DNA of 59,401 nt from Butyrivibrio sp. (GCF_015056685.1 NZ_SVFW01000023.1:1-59401); one strand, 5' to 3'; shown: positions 34,123-43,892, counted from the first letter of the stretch. Notes: generated from the letters alone by a model not told the origin. Translations and numbers: made by a program.

Positions 34123-36363
34123 TCACTTGTCGAAATCACTTGGTACATGTGAAAACAATCCACCGCCCTGAGGCTGTGCCTGCTCATCCTGTGGCTGCTC
34201 TTCATGAGGAGCTTCTGCTTCCTGCTCTGCTGCATTTTTCTCTTCCGCACTGTCAAAAGAACTCTCGGGCTCGAAAATACTCTGTGGTGCCTCATAAGCA
34301 GTCTGCTGAACTGGTTCAGAAGTTTCCTCTGTTTCAGGAGTCTGCTTTTTCTCTTCCTTACTCTTAATAGGAACATTCTCTCCTACAAGGGCTGACTCAG
34401 CACGAGTTGCATAGATTCTGCCATGCTTTGCTGCCTCTGCCTCTTCCTCTGTAGGTTCAGGGATATTGCAAACCTCACGGTAAATCTTCATGAACTCTTT
34501 ACCTGTGATAGTCTCTTTCTCAATAAGGAACTGAGCAATCTTGTCCATTGCATCAAGGTGTTCTCTGATGATCTGTTTAGCCTTCTCGTAGCAGTCAGCA
34601 AGGAGTTTTTTAACTTCCTCATCCACAAGTGCCGCTGTCTGATCGCTGCAATTAAGAACTCTGTTTCCATCGAGGTATCTGTTCTGTACAGATTCAAGCT
34701 GCATAAGTCCGAATCTGTCGCTCATACCAAACATAGTGATCATGCTGCGGGCCATGTTGGTAGCCTTCTCAATATCGTTCTCAGCACCTGTTGTTACTGT
34801 GTTGAAGATTACCTCTTCTGCAGCTCTTCCGCCGAGTGAAACAATGATGTCATCTATGATCTCATCTTTTGTCTGAAGGTATTTTTCATCCTCTGGAACC
34901 TGCATTACATAACCAAGAGCTCCCATTGTTCTGGGAACGATAGTGATCTTCTGCACTGGCTCTGTGTTCTTCTGAACTGCACTGATAAGAGCATGTCCAA
35001 CTTCGTGGTAAGAAACGATCTTACGCTCTTCTTTACTGAGGATGCGGTCTTTCTTTTCTTTTCCTACAAGTACCTGCTCAACAGCTTCCATAAGATCCTG
35101 CTGGCATACATATTCTCTGTGAGCTTTAACTGCGTTGATAGCAGCTTCGTTGATCATGTTAGCAAGGTCTGAACCTACAGCTCCGCTTGTTGCAAGGGCA
35201 ATACCCTTAAGATCAACTGTCTCATCCATCTTAACGTCTTTTGAATGAACTTTGAGGATTTCTTCTCTTCCCTTAAGGTCAGGCTTATCAACGATGATAC
35301 GTCTGTCAAAACGTCCGGGACGAAGAAGGGCTTTATCAAGGATTTCAGGTCTGTTAGTTGCACCAAGGATAAGTACACCCTTTGATGAATCAAATCCGTC
35401 CATCTCTGAAAGGAGCTGGTTAAGAGTCTGCTCTCTTTCCTCATTGCCACCGCCGTACTTACTGTCACGGCTTCTACCGATAGCATCGATCTCATCAATA
35501 AAGATGATACAAGGTGCGTTCTTACTTGCTTCGCTAAAAAGATCTCTTACACGGCTGGCACCCACACCAACATACAACTCGATGAAATCTGAACCTGCAA
35601 GTGAATAAAATGGTACATGAGCCTCACCGGCTACAGCTTTTGCAAGAAGTGTCTTACCTGTTCCTGGAGGTCCTACAAGAAGAGCTCCCTTTGGGAGTTT
35701 AGCACCGATCTTTGCATATTTTGCAGGGTTATGAAGGAAGTCTACCACTTCTACAAGAGACTCTTTTGCCTCATCTTCACCTGCTACATCCTTAAAGGTA
35801 ATACCTGTTTCTTTCTGAACATAAACCTTAGCATTGCTCTTTCCAACGCTGAGTGGTCCACCGCCTTTACCCATTCTTCTGAAGATAACTGAAAGAATGA
35901 GCCAAAGAAGAAGGATTGGAGCAACATACTGAATAATAAAGGCAAGGATAAGTCCTGAGCTGTCAGGCACTTCACTGCTGACTTCAACGCCAGCCTCAAG
36001 CATTCTCTGTGTAAGAACGCTATCCTCTTCAGCCTTACCTGTGTAATATGTCACATAGGAATTGCCTGTCCAATAGTAGTATCCGATTCCAAGCTGGTCT
36101 TCGGATTTATTCTCCTTTGGATAGATATCGATCCTGTCACTTTCGATGACTATTTTTTCTACTTCACCTTTATCTACCATATTAATGAATTCGGTGTAGG
36201 TAACTTCTCTGTTGGTATTCTCAGAAAAAGCTCTCAAAAAATATGTCATGCAAACCATTGTTACCAGGGCTGCCACCAAAAGAAGTATTATATTTTGGCG
36301 TCTTGGAGAATTGTTTCCCCCTCCAAGAGGGTTATTATTTCTCTGATTTTGATTATTATCCAT
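34123..36363 (-). CDS. ftsH: ATP-dependent zinc metalloprotease FtsH
   Basis: 746 residues. Membrane helices lie at about 24-46 and 138-162; the AAA+ domain follows with Walker A VGPPGTGKTLLAKA near 235, Walker B IIFIDEIDAIG and the SRH arginines. The zinc protease site is HEVGH near 457. The last 80 residues are an acidic Glu/Gln/Pro-rich tail (after about residue 665) beyond the usual end and probably disordered. It degrades membrane and short-lived proteins. It has its own promoter (36454-36482) and is divergent from pyrG. Confidence 0.97.
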   Translation of the reverse strand: MDNNQNQRNNNPLGGGNNSPRRQNIILLLVAALVTMVCMTYFLRAFSENTNREVTYTEFINMVDKGEVEKIVIESDRIDIYPKENKSEDQLGIGYYYWTGNSYVTYYTGKAEEDSVLTQRMLEAGVEVSSEVPDSSGLILAFIIQYVAPILLLWLILSVIFRRMGKGGGPLSVGKSNAKVYVQKETGITFKDVAGEDEAKESLVEVVDFLHNPAKYAKIGAKLPKGALLVGPPGTGKTLLAKAVAGEAHVPFYSLAGSDFIELYVGVGASRVRDLFSEASKNAPCIIFIDEIDAIGRSRDSKYGGGNEEREQTLNQLLSEMDGFDSSKGVLILGATNRPEILDKALLRPGRFDRRIIVDKPDLKGREEILKVHSKDVKMDETVDLKGIALATSGAVGSDLANMINEAAINAVKAHREYVCQQDLMEAVEQVLVGKEKKDRILSKEERKIVSYHEVGHALISAVQKNTEPVQKITIVPRTMGALGYVMQVPEDEKYLQTKDEIIDDIIVSLGGRAAEEVIFNTVTTGAENDIEKATNMARSMITMFGMSDRFGLMQLESVQNRYLDGNRVLNCSDQTAALVDEEVKKLLADCYEKAKQIIREHLDAMDKIAQFLIEKETITGKEFMKIYREVCNIPEPTEEEAEAAKHGRIYATRAESALVGENVPIKSKEEKKQTPETEETSEPVQQTAYEAPQSIFEPESSFDSAEEKNAAEQEAEAPHEEQPQDEQAQPQGGGLFSHVPSDFDK

Positions 36364-36411
36364 TTTTTAATTCCATTCTCTAACGTGTTATGTTATACTA
36401 CAACCTGTTTG

Positions 36412-36420
36412 TGCTATAAT
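36412..36420 (+). promoter_or_regulatory. Extended -10 of the pyrG promoter
   Basis: TGCTATAAT at 36412-36420 is a perfect extended -10 on the plus strand. There is no good -35 at 17 bp. The start would be near 36427, giving a 113-nt leader before pyrG. I see no convincing CTP-type attenuator in the leader. Confidence 0.5.
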
Positions 36421-36453
36421 TAAAATGATATTTTCATAGCACCGTATCATACT

Positions 36454-36482
36454 ATTATATAGAGTACAATTCAATAATTCAA
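36454..36482 (-). promoter_or_regulatory. ftsH promoter
   Basis: Minus strand: TTGAAT (-35, 36482-36477), exactly 17 bp, TATAAT (-10, 36459-36454). The start is near 36447, inside the region that the divergent pyrG leader also covers, so the two transcripts overlap at their 5' ends. Confidence 0.65.
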
Positions 36483-36539
36483 TTACAATTAATTCTTAAT
36501 CTCTGAAAGTTTTATTAAATCACGCAGGAGGAATCAAAA

Positions 36540-38150
36540 ATGGCTGTAAAGTATATCTTTGTGACTGGTGGTGTTGTATCAGGTCTGGGAAAGGGGATAA
36601 CTGCCGCTTCGCTTGGCAGGCTATTAAAGGCCCGCGGATATAAAGTTACAATGCAGAAGTTTGACCCCTACATCAACATTGACCCCGGAACAATGAACCC
36701 TGTTCAGCACGGCGAAGTTTTCGTCACTGAAGATGGTACTGAAACTGACCTTGATCTTGGCCACTATGAAAGATTCATAGATGAGAATCTTGATAAGAAT
36801 TCTAACGTTACAACCGGTAAGATTTACTGGTCCGTTCTTCAGAAAGAGCGCCGCGGTGACTATGGCGGACGCACAGTACAGGTTATTCCTCACATTACTA
36901 ATGAGATTAAGAGTAAATTCTATAGAAACTTCACCGATGATGATACAAGAATTGCAATCATAGAAGTCGGCGGAACAGTCGGCGACATCGAAAGCCAGCC
37001 TTTCCTTGAAGCTATCAGACAGTTCCAGCACGAAGTCGGACACGAAAACGCAATGCTCATCCTTGTATCACTTATTCCTTATCTTCGCGTTTCACAGGAA
37101 ATCAAAACAAAACCAACTCAGTCAGCTGTTAAAACAATGCAGGGAATGGGTCTTCAGCCAGACGTAATTGTCTGCAGAAGTGAGGTTGAACTTGATCAGG
37201 ATACAAAGGACAAGATAGCTCTTTTCTGTAATGTACCAAGCAGCCACGTTCTCAACAACCTTGACCTTGAATATCTGTATGAAGCTCCTCTTGCAATGGA
37301 AAAAGAGCATTTGGCACAGGTTGCCTGTGAGTGCCTTAATCTTGATTGCCCTGAGCCAGACCTTACAGACTGGAAGGCAATGGTAGACACTCTCTACTCA
37401 CTTAAGCACGAAGTTAAGGTTGCACTTGTTGGTAAATATACTCAGCTTCACGATGCTTACATCAGCGTTGTAGAAGCTCTTAAGCACGGCGGAATCTCCA
37501 ATCAGACTGCTGTAGATATCAAGTGGGTTGATTCAGAGACAGTTAATGATGACAATGTAGCTGAAATCCTTTCAGATGTAGACGGAATCATCGTTCCTGG
37601 TGGTTTTGGTGATCGTGGAATAGAAGGTATGATCTCTTCTATTAAATATGCTCGTGAGAACAACATCCCATTCCTTGGTCTTTGCCTTGGAATGCAGCTG
37701 GCTATTGTTGAGTTTGCACGTGATGTTATCGGATATAAGGATGCTCATTCTATCGAATTTGATCCTAATACAACACATCCTATGATAGCTCTTTTACCTG
37801 ATCAGAACGGTGTTGAAGATATCGGTGGAACACTTCGTCTTGGTTCATACCCATGTGTTCTCGACAAAGAGTCTAAGGCATATGAGCTTTTTGGTACAGA
37901 GAACATAACAGAGCGTCATCGTCACAGATACGAAGTAAACAATGACTACAGAAATGTTCTGGTACAGAACGGCTTAAAGCTTTGCGGTATGTCACCAGAT
38001 GGCAGAATTGTTGAGATGATCGAACTTCCATCCAACGATTTCCACATGGCAACTCAGGCTCACCCAGAGCTAAAGTCCCGTCCAAACAGACCACATCCAC
38101 TCTTCTCCGGATTCATCAAGGCTTCACTTGAACACGAAGAAAAGAGATGA
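36540..38150 (+). CDS. pyrG: CTP synthase
   Basis: 536 residues, standard length, with a GGAGGAATC ribosome site. The N-terminal synthetase domain begins FVTGGVVSGLGKGI; the C-terminal glutamine amidotransferase domain has the oxyanion motif PGGFGDRG, the nucleophile Cys in GLCLGMQLAI (about residue 380) and the catalytic His-Glu in HPELKSRP. It makes CTP from UTP using glutamine. It is one of the few plus-strand genes and is followed by a clear terminator. Confidence 0.97.
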   Translation: MAVKYIFVTGGVVSGLGKGITAASLGRLLKARGYKVTMQKFDPYINIDPGTMNPVQHGEVFVTEDGTETDLDLGHYERFIDENLDKNSNVTTGKIYWSVLQKERRGDYGGRTVQVIPHITNEIKSKFYRNFTDDDTRIAIIEVGGTVGDIESQPFLEAIRQFQHEVGHENAMLILVSLIPYLRVSQEIKTKPTQSAVKTMQGMGLQPDVIVCRSEVELDQDTKDKIALFCNVPSSHVLNNLDLEYLYEAPLAMEKEHLAQVACECLNLDCPEPDLTDWKAMVDTLYSLKHEVKVALVGKYTQLHDAYISVVEALKHGGISNQTAVDIKWVDSETVNDDNVAEILSDVDGIIVPGGFGDRGIEGMISSIKYARENNIPFLGLCLGMQLAIVEFARDVIGYKDAHSIEFDPNTTHPMIALLPDQNGVEDIGGTLRLGSYPCVLDKESKAYELFGTENITERHRHRYEVNNDYRNVLVQNGLKLCGMSPDGRIVEMIELPSNDFHMATQAHPELKSRPNRPHPLFSGFIKASLEHEEKR

Positions 38151-38167
38151 TACCGAACAAGATATAA

Positions 38168-38208
38168 AATAGCACTTATCTTCTACCGGAAGATAGGTGC
38201 TATTTTTT
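38168..38208 (+). terminator. pyrG terminator
   Basis: AATAGCACTTATCTTC (38168-38183) pairs with GAAGATAGGTGCTATT (38189-38204), one G-T pair, 5-nt loop, followed by a T-run. The convergent nagB gene ends 10 bp beyond it. Confidence 0.9.
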
Positions 38209-38217
38209 ACAGATGTA

Positions 38218-38943
38218 TTAAATCAGAGACAGCGCTGCTTCATCAGCTACAAGCGTAAAGTCGGGATGAAGCTGAAGTATTGAAGCAGGAACCTGTGGTG
38301 TTATCTTTCCAAAGAAGGCCTCTTTTATAATCGGTGCTTTCTTCTCTCCATTTGCCACCATGACAATCTTTTTAGCCTTCATAATGGTTCCAATACCCAT
38401 GGTGTAAGCCTGTCTCGGCACTAATGATATGTCGGCAAAAAATCTCTTGTTTGCCTCTATTGTGCTCTCTGTAAGATCAACAATATGTGTTTTAGCCGGG
38501 AAAAAATCTGCCGGCTCATTAAATCCTATGTGGCCGTTATTACCTATTCCAAGGAGCTGCAGATCAATTCCTCCCAAAGCCTCAATAGCCTTCTCATAGC
38601 GGTCACACTCGCCTTCCGCATCTTTGTTGGTCCCATCGGGAATATTGACGTTGTTTAAATCTATATTAACCTTAGAAAAAAGGTTTGAATTCATAAAGTA
38701 TTTGTAGCTCTGATCATTTTGTGGATCAAGACCTACATATTCATCAAGATTAGCTGTCCTTATTAAAGAAAAATCCAAATCTCCAGCCTTGTACATCTCT
38801 ACAAGGCGCTCATACAACCCTATTGGTGAAGAACCAGTTGCAAGCCCAAGAACACTGTCCGGTTTCAAAATAATCTGTGATGCCAGTATGTTTGCTGCCT
38901 TTCTACTTAGTTCGCCATAATCTTTTGTTCTTACTATCTCCAT
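38218..38943 (-). CDS. nagB: Glucosamine-6-phosphate deaminase
   Basis: 241 residues, with a GAGGAGG ribosome site. Family motifs are clear: LGLATGSSPIGLYERLV near residue 33, NLDEYVGL (catalytic Asp), and LLGIGNNGHIGFNEPA with the His-containing loop near 132. It converts glucosamine 6-phosphate to fructose 6-phosphate and ammonia. It is a single-gene unit; no nagA is in the window. A TATAAT lies about 45 bp upstream of the start on the minus strand. Confidence 0.95.
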   Translation of the reverse strand: MEIVRTKDYGELSRKAANILASQIILKPDSVLGLATGSSPIGLYERLVEMYKAGDLDFSLIRTANLDEYVGLDPQNDQSYKYFMNSNLFSKVNIDLNNVNIPDGTNKDAEGECDRYEKAIEALGGIDLQLLGIGNNGHIGFNEPADFFPAKTHIVDLTESTIEANKRFFADISLVPRQAYTMGIGTIMKAKKIVMVANGEKKAPIIKEAFFGKITPQVPASILQLHPDFTLVADEAALSLI

Positions 38944-39046
38944 GCTTTCCTCCTCACATCCCAGTTTACATAACCCCTACAATAGTATTATATATCATAT
39001 CTATATCATCGTATATCCGATAAGCGTTTTACTTTTTGCATTGTAA

Positions 39047-39070
39047 AGGGGCTGCCGTTAGACAGCCCCT
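39047..39070 (-). terminator. Terminator of the LplABC-type importer operon
   Basis: AGGGGCTG (39047-39054) pairs with CAGCCCCT (39063-39070) around 8 nt, followed on the minus strand by a short TTTA. It lies about 35 bp after the binding protein gene and before nagB. The stem is strong; the U-run is weak. Confidence 0.6.
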
Positions 39071-39105
39071 CTTATATATATATACCTTCTCTAAGTATCT
39101 ATATA

Positions 39106-40737
39106 TCAGTTGATTGAATCGTAGTATGCAGCTCTTGAATCAAGGATCTTCTGAAGTCCTGAATTAACAAGTTCCTGATATCCGCTCTCGTAAACAGATT
39201 CAAACTGATCTGCAGGAGCACAGATACATGTGTAAACAAATGAAAGCATCTTGTTCTTTATATCTGTTCCGTATGTAGCCTGCTCATCAGAAACATATCC
39301 GTATACAGGGAAACGATACTTACCAGTCTGGCAAACTGTGTAGTAGTTCTTGTACCAGTCAACTGAAGCCCAATCCTGCTCCTGTGTCTGGTAGTTTGAC
39401 TCTGCCATTGTGTCATAGTTGTTTACCCAATCAAAGTTAAGGTTCATGATACAAAGATCATCACATGTTCCAGGATATCCCTTAGCTTCCTTATCAGCTG
39501 TTGAAGGCTCTACAGCTACGCCAAGCTCGTTGTATGTGAGGTCTGGTGTGTAACGAACCTGAACTGCGTTTGCTGGATCTGCAAGCCAGTTGAGGTACTT
39601 CATGCATGCTACTGCCTGCTCATCAGAAGTTGTCTCCTGAGGAATCATTACGAACATAGCATATCTGTACTCATAAGGTGTTCTGTATGATCCGTCTGGA
39701 AGATCGAAGCACTGTACAGGGATGAATGAAGCATCTTCAGCGCCAAGTGTTGTGTTGAGAACTGCTGTTGAATCCCAAATATGTGTTGTATCATCAAGAA
39801 CAAATCCAATATTGCCGTTTGCTACATCTGCAAGGAATACAGACTCATCTGTATCTGTTGGGAAGTCCTGAGTGATAAGACCATCGTTGTACCATGTGTT
39901 GAGCTGTTTGAGGCCATCCTTTGCTCCAGGAGCAACTGCCATATATGCTTCAGCATATGTGTAAGCAAACTTGTCATCCGGAATATCTACATAAGATCCA
40001 AGGAAGTTAAGATACATCTTCTCTGTATCAGCACGTCCGCTCATGCCCCAAGGTGTGCCAAGTCCTGCATCCTTTACAGCATAGAGGTACTTGCCAAGTT
40101 CTTCTTTTGTCTTAGGAACTTCCATTCCAAGCTGGTCAAGCCAATCCTTACGGATATAAGCTGTGTGACGGGCATTTTCTGTTCCTCTCTGTTTCATAAC
40201 AGCGAACTTCTGATCACCAAGATCAGCGATACCTGTCTGAGCTTCTCCACAGTACTGCTCAATGTTTGAACCATACTGCTTGTAAAGATCTGAAAGATCT
40301 CTTAAAGCTCCGCTTGATGCGTAATTGTAGAAAAGATCCTGTGAATATGTCATTACGATATTAGGAGCTGTTCCACCTGACATCATAATGTTAACTTTGT
40401 CATCTGACTCTGATCTTGGAACAGAAACGTATGAAACGTTAATGTTATAAAGATCTTTCATCTGCTGCTGGATCCACTGTGTAAGGGCATTATTCTCAGT
40501 TGTTGTGTTAGGGGCCGCATTTCCTCTGTCCCAAACCATAACTGTGATATCAACTTCATCTCCCTTAAGATCTTCAGTTGCTGCAGTCTCTGTAGATGTT
40601 GTAGCTTCAGTTGTCTGAGTTGTTGTATCAGTCTGAGTTGTTGTGTCTGCTGTTGTTTCTGCTGTGCTTCCGCAACCTGTCATTGCTCCAACGACCATTG
40701 CTGCACTAAGTACTGTTGCCAATAGTTTCTTTTTCAT
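39106..40737 (-). CDS. Extracellular solute-binding lipoprotein, LplA type
   Basis: 543 residues. Lipoprotein signal with lipobox MTGC at residues 19-22, then a Thr-rich linker (about 23-58) and a SBP_bac_1-like body (WIQQQMKDLYNINVSYVSVP). Length and paired permeases fit the LplA/YtcQ family, which binds oligosaccharides such as aldouronates. It is the last gene of its operon, 137 bp after the second permease, with two hairpins in the gap. Ligand unknown; the promoter motif shared with the inositol operon hints at related substrates. Confidence 0.9.
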   Translation of the reverse strand: MKKKLLATVLSAAMVVGAMTGCGSTAETTADTTTQTDTTTQTTEATTSTETAATEDLKGDEVDITVMVWDRGNAAPNTTTENNALTQWIQQQMKDLYNINVSYVSVPRSESDDKVNIMMSGGTAPNIVMTYSQDLFYNYASSGALRDLSDLYKQYGSNIEQYCGEAQTGIADLGDQKFAVMKQRGTENARHTAYIRKDWLDQLGMEVPKTKEELGKYLYAVKDAGLGTPWGMSGRADTEKMYLNFLGSYVDIPDDKFAYTYAEAYMAVAPGAKDGLKQLNTWYNDGLITQDFPTDTDESVFLADVANGNIGFVLDDTTHIWDSTAVLNTTLGAEDASFIPVQCFDLPDGSYRTPYEYRYAMFVMIPQETTSDEQAVACMKYLNWLADPANAVQVRYTPDLTYNELGVAVEPSTADKEAKGYPGTCDDLCIMNLNFDWVNNYDTMAESNYQTQEQDWASVDWYKNYYTVCQTGKYRFPVYGYVSDEQATYGTDIKNKMLSFVYTCICAPADQFESVYESGYQELVNSGLQKILDSRAAYYDSIN

Positions 40738-40803
40738 TTGAATCCTCCTTTTAGAAAATAAATCTGAACTCGCTTAGAGTTACATTCTTTTTGTAATGAG
40801 GAA

Positions 40804-40830
40804 GTTAAACCTCACTACGTTCGGTTTAAC
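40804..40830 (-). repeat. Intercistronic hairpin before the LplA-type gene
   Basis: GTTAAACC (40804-40811) and GGTTTAAC (40823-40830) form a perfect 8-bp stem with an 11-nt loop in the permease-to-binding-protein gap. It may protect the downstream message. Confidence 0.55.
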
Positions 40831-40836
40831 ACGTTC

Positions 40837-40867
40837 GAACCAGCTTCGATAAGACCTCAGCAGGTTC
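40837..40867 (-). repeat. Covarying hairpin element, copy C
   Basis: Arms GAACCAGCT (40837-40845) and AGCAGGTTC (40859-40867), read on the plus strand, enclose a 13-nt loop. On the minus-strand RNA the loop reads GAGGTCTTATCGA. The stem has one U-U mismatch at the fourth position from the loop. Copies A and B at 52752 and 52795 have the same loop pattern and mismatch but different stem sequences. Confidence 0.7.
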
Positions 40868-40874
40868 TCACAGC

Positions 40875-41741
40875 TCAGCCCTTTACCGCACCAACCATTA
40901 TGCCCTTTGTAAAGAATTTCTGTACGAATGGATATACGATAAGCATAGGGAGCATTGAAATTACAATGCTGGCTGCCTTGATATTTTCTGCTACAAGGTT
41001 AGTCTGAAGTCCCTCTTCTACAGATACATTGATGGACTCAACGAACTGCTTAAGTACCATCTGTACTGTGAAGTATTTGGATGAGTTGATGTAGTAGAGA
41101 ACATCACTGATTCCGTTCCATCTTCCTACTGCGTAGAAAAGACCAAGTGTTGCAAGTGTAGGATAAACAAGTGGAAGGATAACGCTTATAAGGCACCTCG
41201 CCTCACTGCATCCGTCAATCTTGGCTGCATCATAGATGGCTTCGTCAATACCTTTAAATGCGTTGCACATGATGATCATGTTATAAGCACTGAGCGCGCC
41301 CGGAATAATAAGTGCCCAGACTGTATCGATCATCTTAAAATCTCTTACGTTCAAGTACTCAGGAATTACACCGGGGTGTAAGTACATTGTAAGAACGAAC
41401 ATTGTCATAATTATCTTTCCGCCTACAAGCCCTTTCTTTGAAAGAGGGTAAGCAGCAAGAACAGTCATAAGAAGATTTATAACAGTTGATGCAAGCATCA
41501 GAACTATTGAATACCAGAAAGCATTTACAAAGCTTCCGCTCTGAAGTGCTCTTGTATAAGCTTCTGTAGTAAGGTCAACAGGTAAGATAAATACTTTACC
41601 TGCAAGGATCGCGTTCTTTCCACTGAGTGATACAGCAAGTACTCGCAGAATAGGAACCATTGCTATACATGTGATTATTATGAAAAATGCTGTCCAGCAG
41701 AACTGGAATATTCTCTCGTTTTTACTATTGATGGCGCTCAT
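40875..41741 (-). CDS. ABC transporter permease, LplC type
   Basis: 288 residues with six predicted membrane helices from residue 13 on and an EAA loop, EAIYDAAKIDGCSEARCL. It ends MVGAVKG, as is usual for this family. Its ATG overlaps the TAA of the partner permease (TAATG). With the LplB-type partner it imports a saccharide-like substrate. No ATPase gene is in this operon. Confidence 0.92.
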   Translation of the reverse strand: MSAINSKNERIFQFCWTAFFIIITCIAMVPILRVLAVSLSGKNAILAGKVFILPVDLTTEAYTRALQSGSFVNAFWYSIVLMLASTVINLLMTVLAAYPLSKKGLVGGKIIMTMFVLTMYLHPGVIPEYLNVRDFKMIDTVWALIIPGALSAYNMIIMCNAFKGIDEAIYDAAKIDGCSEARCLISVILPLVYPTLATLGLFYAVGRWNGISDVLYYINSSKYFTVQMVLKQFVESINVSVEEGLQTNLVAENIKAASIVISMLPMLIVYPFVQKFFTKGIMVGAVKG

Positions 41742-42658
41742 TACATGATTCCCTCCTGTCCCATTTTTTTGATAACAGCATTAGCTGCAAAGACAAGAAC
41801 TATTCCGACAACTGTCTGGAAAAGACCTACAGCTGTAGCGAAATCGAATCTTCCTGCCGCAAGACCAACTGAATAAACGTAGGTACTGATAACATCAGAA
41901 GCGTCTCTTACCAGGGTATTTCCCATCATATATGGTCTGTCAAAACTGATGTTTACAAGTCTTCCGATCTGCATGATAAGAAGAACTGTTATTGTAGATG
42001 AAATCTGAGGCAGTGTAACATGCCATATTCTCTGAAGTCTTGTAGCTCCGTCGATATAAGCAGCCTCACCAAGTGAAGCATCTGCCGCCATCAGCGCTGC
42101 AAGATAAACAATAAGTGAGTAGCCGGCTCCCTGCCATACACCCATGATCCAGTATACAAATCTCCAGATAAATGAGTTGCTAAGGAATGATACACTCTCG
42201 CCGCCAAGTGCTACGATAAGGTTGTTAACAAGTCCTGAATTTGAAAAGAGCTGTGTAACAATACCAGAAATGATAACCCATGAAAGGAAGTTAGGCAGAT
42301 ACAAAAGTGTCTGTGTTGTCTTTCTTACACCTTCACTTCTCAGCTCATTTAAAAAGATTGCCAAGAAAATCGGGAATGGGAATCCAATAATAAGATCACC
42401 AATGTTCAATACCAGAGTATTCTTCAGTGCACTCCAGAAATCCTTTGATGTAAAGGCCTCTTTGAAGTTTGCAAGTCCAATCCATGGGCTGTTCCAGATG
42501 CCTTTAAATACGTTGAACTTCTTAAATGCTACTATTACTCCGAGCATTGGTTTGTACTTGAAAAGAATCATATAGATAACCGGAATTATCAGCATAAGAT
42601 ACAGCTGCCAGTTATTTCTTAAATAGACTTTTACTTTACCCTTCTTATCTTTTTTCAT
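41741..42658 (-). CDS. ABC transporter permease, LplB type
   Basis: 305 residues, first gene of the operon, with GGAAAGAGAG upstream. The N-terminus (LRNNWQLYLMLIIPVIYMILFKYKP, split over the first helix) and the EAA loop (GEAAYIDGATRLQRIWHVTLP) are typical of the LplB/YteP family. A canonical promoter lies at 42731-42759, and the 18-bp motif shared with oppA and iolD lies about 38 bp above its -35. Confidence 0.92.
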   Translation of the reverse strand: MKKDKKGKVKVYLRNNWQLYLMLIIPVIYMILFKYKPMLGVIVAFKKFNVFKGIWNSPWIGLANFKEAFTSKDFWSALKNTLVLNIGDLIIGFPFPIFLAIFLNELRSEGVRKTTQTLLYLPNFLSWVIISGIVTQLFSNSGLVNNLIVALGGESVSFLSNSFIWRFVYWIMGVWQGAGYSLIVYLAALMAADASLGEAAYIDGATRLQRIWHVTLPQISSTITVLLIMQIGRLVNISFDRPYMMGNTLVRDASDVISTYVYSVGLAAGRFDFATAVGLFQTVVGIVLVFAANAVIKKMGQEGIM

Positions 42659-42730
42659 AGTCTCTCTTTCCTAACCCCTGTTTTTAAAACCAATATTGCC
42701 GATATAATGATAATTCTTTATTACTTTATC

Positions 42731-42759
42731 ATTGTATATTATTATTTTACTCATGTCAT
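42731..42759 (-). promoter_or_regulatory. Promoter of the LplABC-type importer
   Basis: Minus strand: ATGACA (-35, 42759-42754), 17 bp, TACAAT (-10, 42736-42731). An 11-bp palindrome, TCATGTCATGA (42751-42761), covers the -35. Confidence 0.55.
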
Positions 42760-42795
42760 GAATAAGAAACTATAGATAATTTGCTATTATTACTC

Positions 42796-42813
42796 TAAAA
42801 CATTGCATTTTTT
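42796..42813. promoter_or_regulatory. Shared 18-bp motif, copy 1
   Basis: TAAAACATTGCATTTTTT. The identical 18-mer is at 55739-55756 before iolD, and a one-mismatch copy is at 49474-49491 before oppA. It lies upstream of the -35 here, as an activator site would. Regulator unknown. Confidence 0.75.
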
Positions 42814-42834
42814 GTTTTGGCTAAAAATATGCAC

Positions 42835-42866
42835 AAAAAAGGCAGATAAACTTTTGTTCATCTGCC
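42835..42866 (-). terminator. Terminator of the opp operon
   Basis: GGCAGAT (42841-42847) and ATCTGCC (42860-42866) form the stem, followed on the minus strand by six T (42840-42835). It lies 19 bp after the oppF stop. Confidence 0.85.
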
Positions 42867-42884
42867 CCAAAACTATGATACTAA

Positions 42885-43892
42885 TTATTTTGTTTCCTCA
42901 TAACTAAAACCGCGAAGGCTTAATTCATTTGCAAGACTGCAGGCTACATAGTGTCCCTTTTCAATCTCAAAATACTCAGGAGTACACTCCTTACACTTTT
43001 CAGTGCAATATCTGCAACGTGTATGGAAATAGCATCCACTTGGTGGATTGGCCGGGTTAGGAATCTCTCCTTTAAGAGGTATTCTCTCCTGGATAAAGTT
43101 TGGATCAGCAACAGGAACAGCTGACATCAAAGCCTCTGTATATGGGTGCTTTGGATGTGTGAAGATCTGCTCTGTCTCGCCGTATTCAACCATTTTGCCA
43201 AGGTACATAACACCAACTCTGTCAGATATATGCTCAACTACAGACAAGTCATGGGAAATGAAGATATAAGTGAGCTTCATTTCTTTCTGTAAATCCTTAA
43301 GAAGGTTTATTACCTGTGCCTGGATTGAAACGTCAAGAGCTGAAACAGCCTCATCACAGACAATGATCTTTGGCTTTATTACCAGCGCTCTTGCAATACC
43401 GATACGCTGTCTCTGACCACCCGAAAATGCATGTGGATATCTCATAAGATAAGCAGGATTAAGCCCTACCTTCTCTGCCATTTCTTTTGCCATCTGATCC
43501 ATCTGGCTGTCAGGCATCTTGGGATAGTTGGCCTTTAGAGGCTCCTTTATGATATCAAGTACGGTCATTCTTGGGTCAAGAGATGAATACGGATCCTGGA
43601 AGATCATCTGGATTTCCTTGCGGATTCCCTTCATCTTCTTTTTATCAACTTTCAGGAAATCTACTTCTTCTCCTGATTCTGTCCGGTAAAAGACCTCTCC
43701 CTCTGAGGCATCGTATGCTCTGACAATGCATCTTCCAAGAGTTGTCTTTCCACAGCCGGACTCTCCAACAATTCCTATTGTCTCTCCTTCTCTTACGCTA
43801 AAAGAAACATCTGTAACTGCTTTAACAGTGACATTCTTGGAGGTAAAGCGCTTGTGGAGATGCTTTACTTCTAAAATATTATCTTTTTCCAC
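42885..43892 (-). CDS. oppF: Oligopeptide-type ABC transporter ATP-binding protein OppF
   Basis: 335 residues from a GTG at 43892, eight bases after GGAGG; longer frames read through the oppD gene end and lack a site. Walker A is GESGCGKTT, the signature is SGGQRQRIGIARALV and Walker B is IIVCDEAVSAL. The C-terminal oligopeptide/dipeptide extension has several cysteines (CYFHTRCRYCTEKCKEC), which in relatives can carry a metal cluster. It overlaps oppD by 14 bp. Confidence 0.93.
   Translation of the reverse strand: MEKDNILEVKHLHKRFTSKNVTVKAVTDVSFSVREGETIGIVGESGCGKTTLGRCIVRAYDASEGEVFYRTESGEEVDFLKVDKKKMKGIRKEIQMIFQDPYSSLDPRMTVLDIIKEPLKANYPKMPDSQMDQMAKEMAEKVGLNPAYLMRYPHAFSGGQRQRIGIARALVIKPKIIVCDEAVSALDVSIQAQVINLLKDLQKEMKLTYIFISHDLSVVEHISDRVGVMYLGKMVEYGETEQIFTHPKHPYTEALMSAVPVADPNFIQERIPLKGEIPNPANPPSGCYFHTRCRYCTEKCKECTPEYFEIEKGHYVACSLANELSLRGFSYEETK

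Noticed and set aside
39781..40269. A 162-codon plus-strand frame
   Set aside because: It is antisense to the LplA-type binding protein, is rich in Cys and Ile, and has no start signal.
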